Shown: positions 14,634 to 23,003, counted from the first letter of the stretch. The stretch: DNA of 40,075 nucleotides from Roseofilum capinflatum BLCC-M114 (GCF_030068505.1 NZ_JAQOSO010000039.1:1-40075); one strand, 5' to 3'. The notes: generated from the letters alone by a model not told the origin. Made by a program: numbers and translations.

Positions 14634-16136
14634 ATGCAATTCCCCCTCATCCACCCTAAACTTGAAAAACCTCTGCCTTGGCTGGTGGGACTCGTCGCTG
14701 TTTCTGTCGTCACCGGAACAGGAATCATGTACCTGAGCAGTGGACGATCGACTTCTCAAGGGGAGGCGATCGCCTCCTTAACGGTTCCTGCCGAAGCCTC
14801 AACTCTCACCATTCGCATTAATGCCAGTGGCGTAGTGCAACCGGTTCGCCGAGTTAATGTTAGTCCTAAAGTGCAAGGACGCTTGGCTGAACTGTATGTG
14901 GAACAAGGCGATCGCGTGGAAAAAGGACAACGGATCGCCCTGATGGAGCGAGGAGAAATTGAAGCCCAACTGCGACAAGCTCAAGCGAGATTAACCCGCG
15001 TGCAAGCGGAACTCGATAAGGCGATCGCCGGAAACCGTTCTGAAGATATTGCCGAAGCCCAAGCCAGACTCAGACGGGCCCAAGCCAATTTAGCTGAATT
15101 GCAAGCGGGAAGCCGTCCAGAAGACATTGCCGAAGCTCAAGCCTCCCTCAACCGGGCCCAAGCTCTGGTCGCCGAAGCCCAATCTCGGTTAGATTTAGCC
15201 CAAGAACGGGCCCAACGCAATCAACAGTTAGCCGATGAGGGCGCAATTTCCAGGGATGAACTGGATCAACGGCTCGACGATCGCCGCCGCGCCCAAGCCT
15301 ATCTCGCCCAAACCCAAGCCGGGGAAATTGAAGCCCAACGCCGTCTAGAGCGCTTGCAAAACGGCTCTAGAACCGAGGATATTGCCGAAGCCCAAGCCAC
15401 CGTTGCTGAAGCCCAAGCCGCCCTAGAACGACTGCAAAATGGGACTCGCCCGGAAGATATTGCCCAAGCCCAAGCCCAACTCGCGGAAGCCCAAGGCAAT
15501 GTGCAATACTACCAAGTGCAACTTGACGATACGGAAGTCCAAGCCCCATTTGCTGGCTTAATTGTGCAGAAATATGCCGACCCCGGAGCCTTTGTTACCC
15601 CAGTCACGGCTGCATCTTCAGCAGACTCGGCAACCTCGACCTCGATTGTGGCTTTGGCACAAGGCTTAGAAGTTCTTGCCAAAGTCCCCGAAGCCGACAT
15701 TAGCCAAATTTACCCCAATCAAAAAGTAGAAATTGTGGCCGATGCCTATCCCGATCGCACCTTTGAAGGTCGCGTTCATCTGATTGCCCCGGAAGCCATT
15801 AATGAACGGGATGTTACTCTGTTTCAAGTGCGAGTAGAAATTGAAACTGGCTTAGACTTGCTCCAGTCGGGGATGAATGTGGATTTGTCGTTTGTTGGCG
15901 ATGAACTTACGGATGCCTTAGTTGTGCCCACCGTTGCCATTATTACCAATCAGGGAGAAACCGGGGTGTTAGTGCCTGGCGATCGCGATCGACCTGAATT
16001 TCAACCAGTAACCATTGGTTCCGTCTTAGGCAATCAGATCCAAATTCTAGAGGGCATTGAACCAGGTCAACCCGTGTTTGTGGAATTACCCGACGGCAAA
16101 ACCCTAGATGAAATCATTAAACGGGAGATCGAATAA
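14634..16136 (+). CDS. HlyD/MacA-type membrane fusion (adaptor) protein
   Basis: A 500-residue periplasmic adaptor of an ABC-type efflux system. There is one N-terminal membrane helix (about 15-37), a biotinyl-lipoyl half-motif (VSPKVQGRLAELYVEQGDRV), a long coiled-coil hairpin (about 105-300), the second lipoyl half (VQAPFAGLIVQKYADPGAFV), and a beta-barrel ending in ILEGIEPGQPVFVELPDGK. The coiled coil carries four copies of a unit built on G-[NST]-R-[SPT]-EDIA[EQ]AQA, an internal amplification that lengthens the hairpin. The permease gene starts 5 nt after the stop, so the two are an operon. Family: DevB/MacA-like; these work with a MacB/DevC-type permease, an ATPase and a TolC-like channel to export lipids, peptides or drugs. 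The substrate is not evident. Confidence 0.92.
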   Translation: MQFPLIHPKLEKPLPWLVGLVAVSVVTGTGIMYLSSGRSTSQGEAIASLTVPAEASTLTIRINASGVVQPVRRVNVSPKVQGRLAELYVEQGDRVEKGQRIALMERGEIEAQLRQAQARLTRVQAELDKAIAGNRSEDIAEAQARLRRAQANLAELQAGSRPEDIAEAQASLNRAQALVAEAQSRLDLAQERAQRNQQLADEGAISRDELDQRLDDRRRAQAYLAQTQAGEIEAQRRLERLQNGSRTEDIAEAQATVAEAQAALERLQNGTRPEDIAQAQAQLAEAQGNVQYYQVQLDDTEVQAPFAGLIVQKYADPGAFVTPVTAASSADSATSTSIVALAQGLEVLAKVPEADISQIYPNQKVEIVADAYPDRTFEGRVHLIAPEAINERDVTLFQVRVEIETGLDLLQSGMNVDLSFVGDELTDALVVPTVAIITNQGETGVLVPGDRDRPEFQPVTIGSVLGNQIQILEGIEPGQPVFVELPDGKTLDEIIKREIE

Positions 16137-16141
16137 AGCAT

Positions 16142-17359
16142 ATGGATATCTTAGAGAGCATAACCATTGCCGGTAAAACCCTGCTGGGCAATAAAGTCCG
16201 CAGTAGTTTAACCATGCTGGGCATTATTATCGGCAACTCTTCCGTAATTGCTATGATTGGCATTGGCGAAGGAGCGCAGAATTTTGTCCGAGCTGAGGTC
16301 GATTCCCTGGGGCCGAATGTTTTATTTGTTTTACCCGGTAGTCCAGAAGCTCAAAGACGACCCGTTTTTTCCCCTCAAACCCTGGTTCTAGAAGATGCCG
16401 AGGCGATCGCCGAACAAGTCCCCGATGTGGAAGCGGTTGCTCCCATGCTCACCGCCAGTGAAATGATTCAGTATCGGGGTCAAAATGTCTCCAGTTCCAT
16501 TACCGGAAGTACCCCAGAATTGCTCCCCGTTCGGAGTTTAGATATTGCCAGAGGTCGGTTTATTACTGAATTGGATTTGAAGCGCCGAGAAACTGTCGTG
16601 GCTTTAGGATCGGAGTTAGCAGAACGGTTATTTGGCGACTTAGATCCTCTAGGGGAAACCGTGCGCTTAAAATCAGTTAGTTTTCGCGTCATTGGCGTGA
16701 TGCAATCTAAAGGCTCATCTTTTGGGGATAATATGGACATGAGCGCCTATATTCCCCTGACGACGATGACCAATCGGATTACGGGCAACACCTCCCCCTA
16801 TGGGACTCAAGTGACATTTATTTCGATTTCGATTCAGTCAGAAGATCGCATGAACGCGGCCAAGTTCCAGATTGAAAACTTGCTGCGTTTTCGCCATAAA
16901 ATCACGGATGAGGATGATTTTACGGTGCGCTCTCAAAAGGAATTAATGAGTATTTTAGGGAGCATCACCGGAGCGCTCACGGTGATGTTGGCGGCGATCG
17001 CCGGAATTTCCTTACTCGTTGGCGGTATCGGTATTATGAATATTATGCTCGTCTCCGTGACCGAGCGCACCCAAGAAATCGGCTTGAGAAAGGCGATCGG
17101 AGCTTCAGAGCAAGATATCTTAATTCAGTTCATGATTGAAGCTGTGATTTTATCGATTATGGGTGGATTAATTGGCACAGGATTGGGAATAGGAGGAATT
17201 TGGATCATTAGTGCCTTGACCCCCCTAGAAGCCGAAATTTCCCTGATGGCGATTTCCACTGCCATTGGTGTTTCTGGAACCATTGGCTTATTTTTTGGCG
17301 TATTTCCAGCCCAACAAGCGGCTAAACTTGACCCCATTGTGGCCTTGCGGAGTGCTTAA
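16142..17359 (+). CDS. MacB/FtsX-type ABC transporter permease
   Basis: A 405-residue permease with the MacB fold: an N-terminal membrane helix after the amphipathic start (RSSLTMLGIIIGNSSVIAMI), a periplasmic core domain (about 50-270) and three C-terminal helices (about 275-305, 325-355, 365-390). The family segments GIGIMNIMLVSVTERTQEIG, LRKAIGA and the terminal PAQQAAKLDPIVALR are present. It stands 5 nt downstream of the adaptor gene. The cognate ATPase, usually beside it in devBCA or macAB loci, is not in the operon and is not fused to this protein, so it must be encoded elsewhere. An intergenic hairpin and icd follow on the same strand. Confidence 0.93.
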   Translation: MDILESITIAGKTLLGNKVRSSLTMLGIIIGNSSVIAMIGIGEGAQNFVRAEVDSLGPNVLFVLPGSPEAQRRPVFSPQTLVLEDAEAIAEQVPDVEAVAPMLTASEMIQYRGQNVSSSITGSTPELLPVRSLDIARGRFITELDLKRRETVVALGSELAERLFGDLDPLGETVRLKSVSFRVIGVMQSKGSSFGDNMDMSAYIPLTTMTNRITGNTSPYGTQVTFISISIQSEDRMNAAKFQIENLLRFRHKITDEDDFTVRSQKELMSILGSITGALTVMLAAIAGISLLVGGIGIMNIMLVSVTERTQEIGLRKAIGASEQDILIQFMIEAVILSIMGGLIGTGLGIGGIWIISALTPLEAEISLMAISTAIGVSGTIGLFFGVFPAQQAAKLDPIVALRSA

Positions 17360-17473
17360 GCCAACAAAATCAGATAGCCATTCCCCATGACCCATTTTTC
17401 CCTCCCCAGCACTAAACCTGGAAAAAAGATAAATCCTTGACCGGTTTTCCGAAAGGATCTGGTAGCCTGGTAC

Positions 17474-17499
17474 GTGCTTAACCGAACTCCGGTAAGCAC
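17474..17499 (+). promoter_or_regulatory. Inverted repeat upstream of icd
   Basis: Arms GTGCTTA and TAAGCAC, extended by CCG/CGG with one unpaired base, form a hairpin 29 nt before the icd start. It could be a terminator for the permease operon (no T-tract follows) or an operator of icd. A nearby GTA-N6-TAC at 17462-17473 resembles an NtcA site but has the wrong spacing. Confidence 0.45.
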
Positions 17500-17528
17500 A
17501 AATCCTTAATGTTAGGAATGATTACCCT

Positions 17529-18953
17529 ATGTACGAGAAAATTACCCCTCCCGAAACCGGCGAAAAAATCACCTTTGCTGAAGGTAAACCCGTTGTTCCC
17601 GACCATCCCATCATTCCCTTCATTCGTGGAGATGGTACGGGGGTAGATCTTTGGCCTGCCTCTCAGAAGGTCTTTGATGCAGCGATTCAAGCGGCCTATG
17701 GTGGAAAACGGCAAATTTCCTGGTTTAAGGTGTATGCGGGTGATGAAGCCTGCGATCAATATGGAACCTACCAGTATCTACCCGAAGATACTCTCAAGGC
17801 GATCGGCGAATATGGCGTTGCTATTAAAGGCCCCTTAACCACCCCCATTGGTGGCGGTATTCGCTCCCTCAACGTGGCTCTGCGGCAAATCTTCGATCTG
17901 TATGCTTGTGTGCGTCCCTGTCGTTACTATGCTGGAACGCCTTCACCCCACAAAACCCCAGAGAAAATGAATGTGATTATCTATCGGGAAAATACCGAAG
18001 ATATTTACTTGGGTATTGAGTGGCGCGAAGGCACAGAGATTGTTAAGAAGTTAATTGAATACCTCAATAGCGATCTCATTCCTGCTACCCCTGAGCATGG
18101 GACAAAGCAAATCCGCCTCGACTCTGGCATTGGCATTAAGCCCATCAGTAAAACCGGAACCCAACGACTGGTGAAGCGGGCGATCGAAAATGCCCTGCGG
18201 CTGCCTAAAGAAAAACAAATGGTCACCTTGGTTCATAAAGGCAATATTATGAAATATACCGAGGGAGCCTTCCGTGACTGGGGTTATGAGTTAGCAACGA
18301 CTGAGTTTCGCGACCAATGTGTTACCGAGCGCGAATCCTGGATTTTGAGCAATAAAGAAGACAATCCAGACATTAGTTTAGAAGACAATGCTCGCAAACT
18401 TGAACCCGGTTATGATGCTTTAACCACTGATAAAAAACAAGAAGCCTGTGCGGAAGTTAAGGCCGTTTTGGAGGCGATTTGGGAAAGCCACGGTAATGGC
18501 AAATGGAAAGAGAAAGTCATGGTTAATGACCGGATTGCCGATAGTATTTTCCAACAATTACAAACCCGTCCCGGAGAATATTCGATCCTCGCTACTATGA
18601 ATTTAAATGGGGATTACCTCTCGGATGCTGCCGCCGCTATTGTTGGGGGGTTAGGCATGGGCCCAGGGGCCAATATTGGCGATACTTGTGCGATTTTTGA
18701 AGCCACCCATGGTACTGCCCCCAAACACGCGGGTTTGGATCGGGTTAATCCGGGATCTTTGATTCTTTCCGGAGTCATGATGTTGGAATATATGGGGTGG
18801 AAAGAAGCCGCAGACTTAATTAAAATGGGCATTGAAAAGGCGATTTCTAATCGAGAAGTGACCTATGATTTAGCCCGATTAATGGAGCCTCCGGTTAAGC
18901 CTCCTCTGAAATGTTCGGAGTTTGCGGACGCGATTATTAAATACTTTGGCTAA
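17529..18953 (+). CDS. icd: NADP-dependent isocitrate dehydrogenase
   Basis: A 474-residue enzyme of the isocitrate/isopropylmalate dehydrogenase family that converts isocitrate to 2-oxoglutarate, the carbon skeleton for ammonium assimilation in cyanobacteria. Visible signatures: [16 protein letters not shown] near the start; the substrate loop [19 protein letters not shown], with the phosphorylatable-serine position of E. coli Icd; [64 protein letters not shown]; and the adenine-binding [11 protein letters not shown]. The length is that of cyanobacterial Icd, longer than the E. coli enzyme because of an insert near residues 270-310. TAGGAATG precedes the ATG. It is probably a single-gene unit: repeat DNA follows the stop. 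Confidence 0.97.
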   Translation: MYEKITPPETGEKITFAEGKPVVPDHPIIPFIRGDGTGVDLWPASQKVFDAAIQAAYGGKRQISWFKVYAGDEACDQYGTYQYLPEDTLKAIGEYGVAIKGPLTTPIGGGIRSLNVALRQIFDLYACVRPCRYYAGTPSPHKTPEKMNVIIYRENTEDIYLGIEWREGTEIVKKLIEYLNSDLIPATPEHGTKQIRLDSGIGIKPISKTGTQRLVKRAIENALRLPKEKQMVTLVHKGNIMKYTEGAFRDWGYELATTEFRDQCVTERESWILSNKEDNPDISLEDNARKLEPGYDALTTDKKQEACAEVKAVLEAIWESHGNGKWKEKVMVNDRIADSIFQQLQTRPGEYSILATMNLNGDYLSDAAAAIVGGLGMGPGANIGDTCAIFEATHGTAPKHAGLDRVNPGSLILSGVMMLEYMGWKEAADLIKMGIEKAISNREVTYDLARLMEPPVKPPLKCSEFADAIIKYFG

Positions 18954-19055
18954 GTCCAGATTGGATCGGTAGGTTGGGTTTCACTTTCAAGATTACCAAT
19001 CCTTTTAGGGTGAGCAGGAGCATACAGCAGTTTTCGCTGTTATGTGGTACACTTC

Positions 19056-19330
19056 GATCCCCCTTTCATGTCCGCTTGCGGAAAATCCCCCTTAAAAAAG
19101 AGGGGGACTTTCTTATTCCCCCCTTATTAAGCTAATCCTGTAGGGGTTTCGTTGAAGTACAATTTGGTATGTAGGGGCGAACGGCCGTTTCGCTTTGTGA
19201 CATGAAACGCCCCTACAGATAGTCAACAAACCAGAAAATCTTGTCATATTGGATGATTTTTAGCCAAATTGAGAGGGTATCTTAAAACCCCTACAAGACA
19301 AGCTTATTAAGGGGGGTTAGGGGGGATCTT
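19056..19330. mobile_element. Nested MITE-like repeat cluster
   Basis: A 275-nt non-coding block fills most of the gap after icd. Its outer ends GATCCCCC (19056) and GGGGGGATC (to 19330) mirror those of the repeat at 21289-21362. Inside, 19118-19316 is a 199-nt element with terminal inverted repeats of about 32 nt, CCCCTTATTAAGCT at the left and AGCTTATTAAGGGG at the right, each adjoined by GTAGGGGTTT or its complement. Within that lies a long hairpin (GTAGGGG at 19171 pairing with CCCCTAC ending 19216, plus CGTTTC/GAAACG). No transposase is encoded. No clear target duplication was found. Its right end supplies the last codons of the HepT reading frame. Confidence 0.7.
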
Positions 19331-19638
19331 TTACTACACTCCGTTACAGCGCAAAGCGCTGTATCCCAAATAATTTCATCATCGACTGAAAAATAGGTGT
19401 GAACAATAATATTACGGAGTCCAATGATTTTCTGCCAATCAATTGAAGTGTATCGGTTGCGGATGTCTTCAGGGATACTTTTGGTTGCTTCACCAATAAT
19501 TTGTAGATTGTGGACAACTGCATCAAATGTTCGTTCATCAGCAACCAACTGATCTTGAGACATTTGAGTGGTGTAACGTTGAATTTTATTGATGCTTTTG
19601 AGGATATCATCTAGGTAGAGACGAAGACTGCGTGACAT
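19291..19638 (-). CDS. hepT: HepT-like HEPN toxin, C-terminus altered by a repeat
   Basis: A 115-residue HepT/DUF86 protein, the HEPN ribonuclease toxin of type VII HEPN/MNT systems. The catalytic R-x4-H is intact as Arg75-His80 in LRNIIVHTYFSVDDEIIWD. After Asp92 the usual C-terminal helix is absent. The remaining 23 residues (TALCAVTECSKRSPLTPLNK onward) are encoded by repeat DNA of the MITE cluster, so the original end has been lost or replaced. It overlaps the mntA gene by 32 nt, the usual tight toxin-antitoxin coupling. Whether the altered protein is folded or active is unclear; a missing terminal helix could inactivate it. Family identity is confident, functional status is not. Confidence 0.72.
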   Translation of the reverse strand: MSRSLRLYLDDILKSINKIQRYTTQMSQDQLVADERTFDAVVHNLQIIGEATKSIPEDIRNRYTSIDWQKIIGLRNIIVHTYFSVDDEIIWDTALCAVTECSKRSPLTPLNKLVL

Positions 19639-19948
19639 AAACGGCCTCTGCTAAAACGGATTGGCTAATTTGGGATTTGAGGGAGCGTCGAGTGACCAGA
19701 TCGACAGATTTTTGAAATAAATCTTCTAGAAAAAATTTCAAATCCATATAACCATCCAATGTGGCTGGCCCTTGGAATTCTACCAGAAAATCTAGATCGC
19801 TATCCGGTGTGGCTTGGTTACGAGCAGCAGAACCAAACAGAGCCAAGGATTTTACGCCGAGGTTATCTAAGGTGCTTAGGTGGTTTTGAAGGGTGGAAAT
19901 AACGACTTCTTTATTCATGATTTGAGGAGCGACAGAATCGATTTTCAT
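19607..19948 (-). CDS. mntA: MntA-like nucleotidyltransferase antitoxin
   Basis: A 113-residue minimal nucleotidyltransferase. The polymerase-beta-type motif GSAARNQATPDSDLDFLVEF is complete, with both aspartates of DSDLD. In HepT/MntA pairs the antitoxin adenylylates a tyrosine of HepT next to the R-x4-H site, and the partner here carries HTYF at that position. The start may be ATG 19948 or the in-frame ATG at 19918 (MNKEVVISTLQNHL), which fits typical family N-termini better; neither has a convincing ribosome site. It overlaps hepT by 32 nt. A 53-nt repeat begins 33 nt upstream. Confidence 0.82.
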   Translation of the reverse strand: MKIDSVAPQIMNKEVVISTLQNHLSTLDNLGVKSLALFGSAARNQATPDSDLDFLVEFQGPATLDGYMDLKFFLEDLFQKSVDLVTRRSLKSQISQSVLAEAVYVTQSSSLPR

Positions 19949-19981
19949 AAGATTACACTTGTATAATTCCTCTATTTTCTG

Positions 19982-20034
19982 ATTATATCGCCGATCGCCA
20001 CGGAGCTACCTTGAACAGAGCGATCGCCGCTTCT
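19982..20034. repeat. 53-nt direct repeat, copy 1
   Basis: Begins ATTATATCGCCGATCGCCAC and ends GCGATCGCCGCTTCT. A second copy at 20441-20493 matches at all but about five positions in the same orientation. The pair brackets the phd antitoxin gene and the vapC stub, so the repeats may mark the boundaries of a gained or recombined cassette. Both contain HIP1-like octamers. Confidence 0.75.
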
Positions 20035-20039
20035 CCTAT

Positions 20040-20168
20040 CTACCAAATGGTTTGTACATGGGGATAGCTGAGAATTTTTCGATCGCAAATGACTAAGGGG
20101 ATATTATATCTGCGGGCGATCGCGACTAAGATTCGGTCTGCGGGATCTTTATGGAAGTTGTCGGGTAA
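20040..20168 (-). pseudogene. C-terminal remnant of a VapC-type PIN toxin
   Basis: Directly after the antitoxin stop codon, the minus strand reads 42 codons without a start: LPDNFHKDPADRILVAIARR, then YNIPLVICDRKILSYPHV, ending QTIW and a stop. DPADR-L-A-A and the T/CD-K-I pattern are the last acidic-residue motifs of PIN-domain VapC toxins. The first 80 to 90 residues, including the N-terminal catalytic aspartate, are missing, so the protein cannot work. The deletion joins exactly at the antitoxin gene end, leaving the antitoxin intact. Confidence 0.8.
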
Positions 20169-20405
20169 TCATTCTCCTAATGCGTCCCAAAGTTCAGACA
20201 TGGGTTCATCAAATGTATCAGAAATGGTAATCGGCATTCCTCGTAGGGGATAGTTCTTCACTGATGTAGCTGATGATTGATAAGGAACAATCCGAGCCAC
20301 GGGTAAACCGCGATCGGTCAGGATGACTTGTGATTGGGTGATGTTCATTTCTTCAATAATTGCAGCCAGCTTGATATCTGTTTCCTGTAGGTTGATATAT
20401 TTCAT
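20169..20405 (-). CDS. Phd/YefM-family antitoxin (orphan)
   Basis: A 78-residue protein of the Phd/YefM antitoxin type, DNA-binding repressors that neutralise a toxin with their C-terminal tail. The N-terminal half shows the family pattern NLQETDIKLAAIIEEMN followed by QVILTDRGLPVARIVPY, and the tail SDTFDEPMSELWDALGE is acidic and probably the toxin-binding part. The toxin gene that should follow is reduced to a stub, so this antitoxin has no working local partner. It could still repress its own promoter or neutralise a related VapC elsewhere. The whole unit lies between two 53-nt direct repeats. Confidence 0.82.
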   Translation of the reverse strand: MKYINLQETDIKLAAIIEEMNITQSQVILTDRGLPVARIVPYQSSATSVKNYPLRGMPITISDTFDEPMSELWDALGE

Positions 20406-20440
20406 AAGATGAGCTTTGTTAGGATTTTAATCTCCTTTCA

Positions 20441-20493
20441 ATTATATGGCCGATCGCCACGGAGCCACCTTGAACGGAGCGATCGCCAGTTCT
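20441..20493. repeat. 53-nt direct repeat, copy 2
   Basis: Second copy of the repeat at 19982-20034, same orientation, about 90% identical. It lies just upstream of the antitoxin gene, so it could include part of its promoter. Confidence 0.75.
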
Positions 20494-20534
20494 GCTAAAC
20501 TAGCCTAGATGCGGCGATCGCCCTCAAGTTAGAT

Positions 20535-21170
20535 TTAGCCCTGTTTCCGTTGACGCAGGAAACCGACACCCAACGCACCAAAGGCTAATACTCCTAAAAC
20601 AGAAGAAGGTTCTGGAACGCTCTCAGGTGAAGAAACTTCCTCAACCCTCTCAAACTGCAAATCTTCTAGAAGAATGCCATCACTAGGCATAATATTTCGA
20701 GGTTGGTAAATTTCCACTCGCTTGATCGTAGGAAAATTGACTTCCAAAGTAAAGAATTCCCCTACACCGTCACTACTTCCAAAGACTTGATCAAAACCGA
20801 TCAAATTACCGCCAGTAGATGAATCATAGGCATCTATTCGTACACCATTTAATCCAATATCAATACCAACAATACTTATACTAGAAACAACCGGCGCAAA
20901 AGTAGCTACAACTGGATTAGAACTTGTCCATATCAAACCATTAGTCATTGCGAAAGAACCTGAAGTCCCACTCAGTCCATGGTTATTTACCCACTGAGCA
21001 TTTTGGAATTCTACACCATCATTAGCATAGAAGCTATCAATCGCTTCTCCATGGACACCATCATCAAAGTTGATTAATGCCGCTTCAGAACGATTGGGTA
21101 GCAAAACCCAAAACACTAAAGATGCCATGAAAATACTAAACTTTTGTTTTGCATTGAATAAATTCATCAT
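20535..21170 (-). CDS. PEP-CTERM sorting-domain protein
   Basis: A 211-residue exported protein. A signal peptide with the hydrophobic core FSIFMASLVFWVLL ends near RSEAA. The mature part begins LINFDDGVHGEAI, a beta-rich domain of unknown function. The C-terminus is a classic PEP-CTERM signal: VPEPSS, a hydrophobic helix (VLGVLAFGALGVGFL) and the basic tail RQRKQG. Exosortase is known to process such proteins for surface or exopolysaccharide-matrix display. I start at ATG 21170, preceded by GGGAG; upstream in-frame ATGs at 21191 and 21182 are less likely. Its upstream region shares a 69-nt element with the PEP-CTERM gene at 26438. Its 3' end is almost identical to that of the mini gene at 28860. 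No exosortase gene is in the window. Confidence 0.88.
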   Translation of the reverse strand: MMNLFNAKQKFSIFMASLVFWVLLPNRSEAALINFDDGVHGEAIDSFYANDGVEFQNAQWVNNHGLSGTSGSFAMTNGLIWTSSNPVVATFAPVVSSISIVGIDIGLNGVRIDAYDSSTGGNLIGFDQVFGSSDGVGEFFTLEVNFPTIKRVEIYQPRNIMPSDGILLEDLQFERVEEVSSPESVPEPSSVLGVLAFGALGVGFLRQRKQG

Positions 21171-21216
21171 TGTGACTCCCATACTGAGCATTGAACTACA
21201 GAAACCACAGAGGCCT

Positions 21217-21285
21217 CTATAAGTTAGTCAGTTTTTTTGGGCTGATTTTATGCAAAATCACGATTTTTGTAATAAAACGTTACAT
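21217..21285 (-). promoter_or_regulatory. Shared 69-nt PEP-CTERM upstream element, copy 1
   Basis: Read on the minus strand, this element ends 46 nt before the start of the PEP-CTERM gene. It aligns without gaps to 26325-26393 with 62 of 69 identical positions, starting ATGTAACGTTT and ending ACTGACTAACTTATAG. At its centre is the palindrome GATTTTGCATAAAATC, identical in both copies. A common promoter with operator is the likely role. A sigma-54 reading fails because the -24 GG is CG or CC. Confidence 0.75.
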
Positions 21286-21288
21286 TTT

Positions 21289-21362
21289 GATCCCCCCTAA
21301 CCCCCCTTAAAAAAGGGGGGAATCAGAAAAGTCCCCCTTAAAAAGGGGGATTTAGGGGGATC
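21289..21362. repeat. Palindromic C/G-run repeat
   Basis: A 74-nt element with outer inverted ends GATCCCCCC and AGGGGGATC and two internal hairpins, CCCCCCTTAAAAAAGGGGGG and CCCCCTTAAAAAGGGGG. It lies between the FutB-like gene and the PEP-CTERM upstream region and may terminate transcription. Related sequence is at 19056-19330. Confidence 0.75.
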
Positions 21363-21368
21363 TTGATC

Positions 21369-23003
21369 TCACGCGCTAAACCGGCGAATCCTCAGACTCA
21401 GCAAAATCACCGGTAAAATCCCCACCAGCACCAGAGCCAAAGCGGGGCCGGCAGCTTCGGCTAGGCGTTCATCGGAGGCGAGTTGATAGGTGCGGATGGC
21501 GAGGGTGTCGAAGTTAAAGGGACGGATAATTAAGGTTGCGGGTAATTCCTTCATCACATCCACAAATACTAGGAGCGCCGCCGTTAATAGGCTACCGCGC
21601 ATCATGGGGACGTGGATGCGCCAGAGGGTCTGAGTGACTCCGTAGCCGAGGCTGCGGGAGGCATGGTCTAAATTGGGGGTAATTTTGCCCAGACTGGACT
21701 CTACGGTTCCAAAAGCGACCGCTAAGAAGCGCACCAAGTAAGCGAAAATGAGGGCAAAAACTGTACCACTGAGGAGCAGACCGGTAGAGATGCCGAAGGT
21801 GGCTTGCATCCAAGCATCGACGGTGTTATCAAAGACTCCCAGGGGGATGAGAATACCGACGGCAATCACGGAGCCGGGGATGGCGTATCCCATGGAGGAG
21901 AGTCGAGCAGCGCTGTTCATGGCAACGGTGGGGTTTAAGCGCACTCCATAGGCGATCGCTACTGCTAAAATGACTCCCAAGAGCGCAGTCATGCCAGCGA
22001 GAATGAGGCTATTCTGGGCATATTCCCAAAATCGACCTTGGAGAGTGTCCGGGTTAGCGATCGCCATTTGCAGCAGCAGTCCAGCCGGGAGTAAAAAGCC
22101 ACAGCCAATGGGAACCATACAGGCGATCGCCGCCAAACCCCCCCGTGTTCCGGTTAACTGGTAGGGTTGAATGGCTCGGAAGCGATCGCCACTTTGGTAA
22201 TATTTGGCTTGCTGACGAGACCAGCGCTCTAGGATAATCAGCCCTAAAACAAACATCAATAACACAGAGGAGAGCTGGGAAGCGGCTGCATGTTCCCCCA
22301 TGCCAAACCAGACACGATAGATACCCGTCGTAAACGTATCTACACCGAAATATTGCACCGTACCAAAATCGCTCAACGTCTCCATCAGAGCCAACGACAA
22401 CCCCGCCATAATTGCCGGTCGAGCTAGGGGGAGCGCCACTTTGCGGAAACTTTGCCAGGGATTACAGCCCAGGGAGCGGCTGGCTTCCAGGGTACAGGTG
22501 GCTTGTTCCAGGAAGGCAACCCTAGTTAATAAATAAACATAGGGATAGAGAACCAAACTGAGCAAAATTATAGCCCCAAGGAGCGATCGCACGGGAGGAA
22601 ACCAATAATCTTGCACCGTTTCCCAACCGAACAGACTCCGGAGCATCGTTTGCACCGGGCCGTAATATTCCAGAAACTCCGTATAGGTGTAAGCTAAAAC
22701 ATAGGCAGGCACGGCTAAGGGGAGCAACAGCGCCCACTCAAACCAGCGCTTTCCCCAAAACTCGCACATCGTCACCAACCAAGCGCATCCCACACCGATC
22801 AGTAATACCCCTATTCCCACGCCGACTATTAAGCCAAACGAGTTCAACAAATAGCGAGGTAACACCGTTTCCATGAGATGTAACCAGATTTCTCCCGTGT
22901 TAGTGAAACTACTGGCAACCACGCAAAGAATCGGAGTTGCAATTAACAGAGCAATCAGTATGACGGCGATCGTCCATCCTTTAGAAAACCAGATCATAAT
23001 CAA
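21369..23003 (-). CDS. futB: Fused iron(III) ABC transporter permease (FutB/FbpB type)
   Basis: A 544-residue inner-membrane permease made of two fused BPD_transp_1 halves with about twelve membrane helices. Each half carries an EAA loop that docks the ATPase: EASRSLGCNPWQSFRKVALP in the first and HASRSLGYGVTQTLWRIHVP in the second. Length and fusion match FbpB/FutB ferric-iron importers, which work with a periplasmic FutA-type protein and the ATPase FutC; neither is in the window. The start MIMIWF has two possible ATGs. The upstream region is AT-rich but I cannot identify a clean Fur box. Other substrates of this permease family (thiamine, putrescine) are less likely, given the fusion. Confidence 0.88.
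   Translation of the reverse strand: MIMIWFSKGWTIAVILIALLIATPILCVVASSFTNTGEIWLHLMETVLPRYLLNSFGLIVGVGIGVLLIGVGCAWLVTMCEFWGKRWFEWALLLPLAVPAYVLAYTYTEFLEYYGPVQTMLRSLFGWETVQDYWFPPVRSLLGAIILLSLVLYPYVYLLTRVAFLEQATCTLEASRSLGCNPWQSFRKVALPLARPAIMAGLSLALMETLSDFGTVQYFGVDTFTTGIYRVWFGMGEHAAASQLSSVLLMFVLGLIILERWSRQQAKYYQSGDRFRAIQPYQLTGTRGGLAAIACMVPIGCGFLLPAGLLLQMAIANPDTLQGRFWEYAQNSLILAGMTALLGVILAVAIAYGVRLNPTVAMNSAARLSSMGYAIPGSVIAVGILIPLGVFDNTVDAWMQATFGISTGLLLSGTVFALIFAYLVRFLAVAFGTVESSLGKITPNLDHASRSLGYGVTQTLWRIHVPMMRGSLLTAALLVFVDVMKELPATLIIRPFNFDTLAIRTYQLASDERLAEAAGPALALVLVGILPVILLSLRIRRFSA

Noticed and set aside
17462-17473. NtcA-like site upstream of icd
   Set aside because: GTA and TAC are separated by six bases, not the eight of the NtcA consensus.
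21217-21285. Sigma-54 promoter in the PEP-CTERM upstream element
   Set aside because: A TTTTGCAT resembles the -12 box, but the -24 GG is replaced by CG or CC in the two copies.
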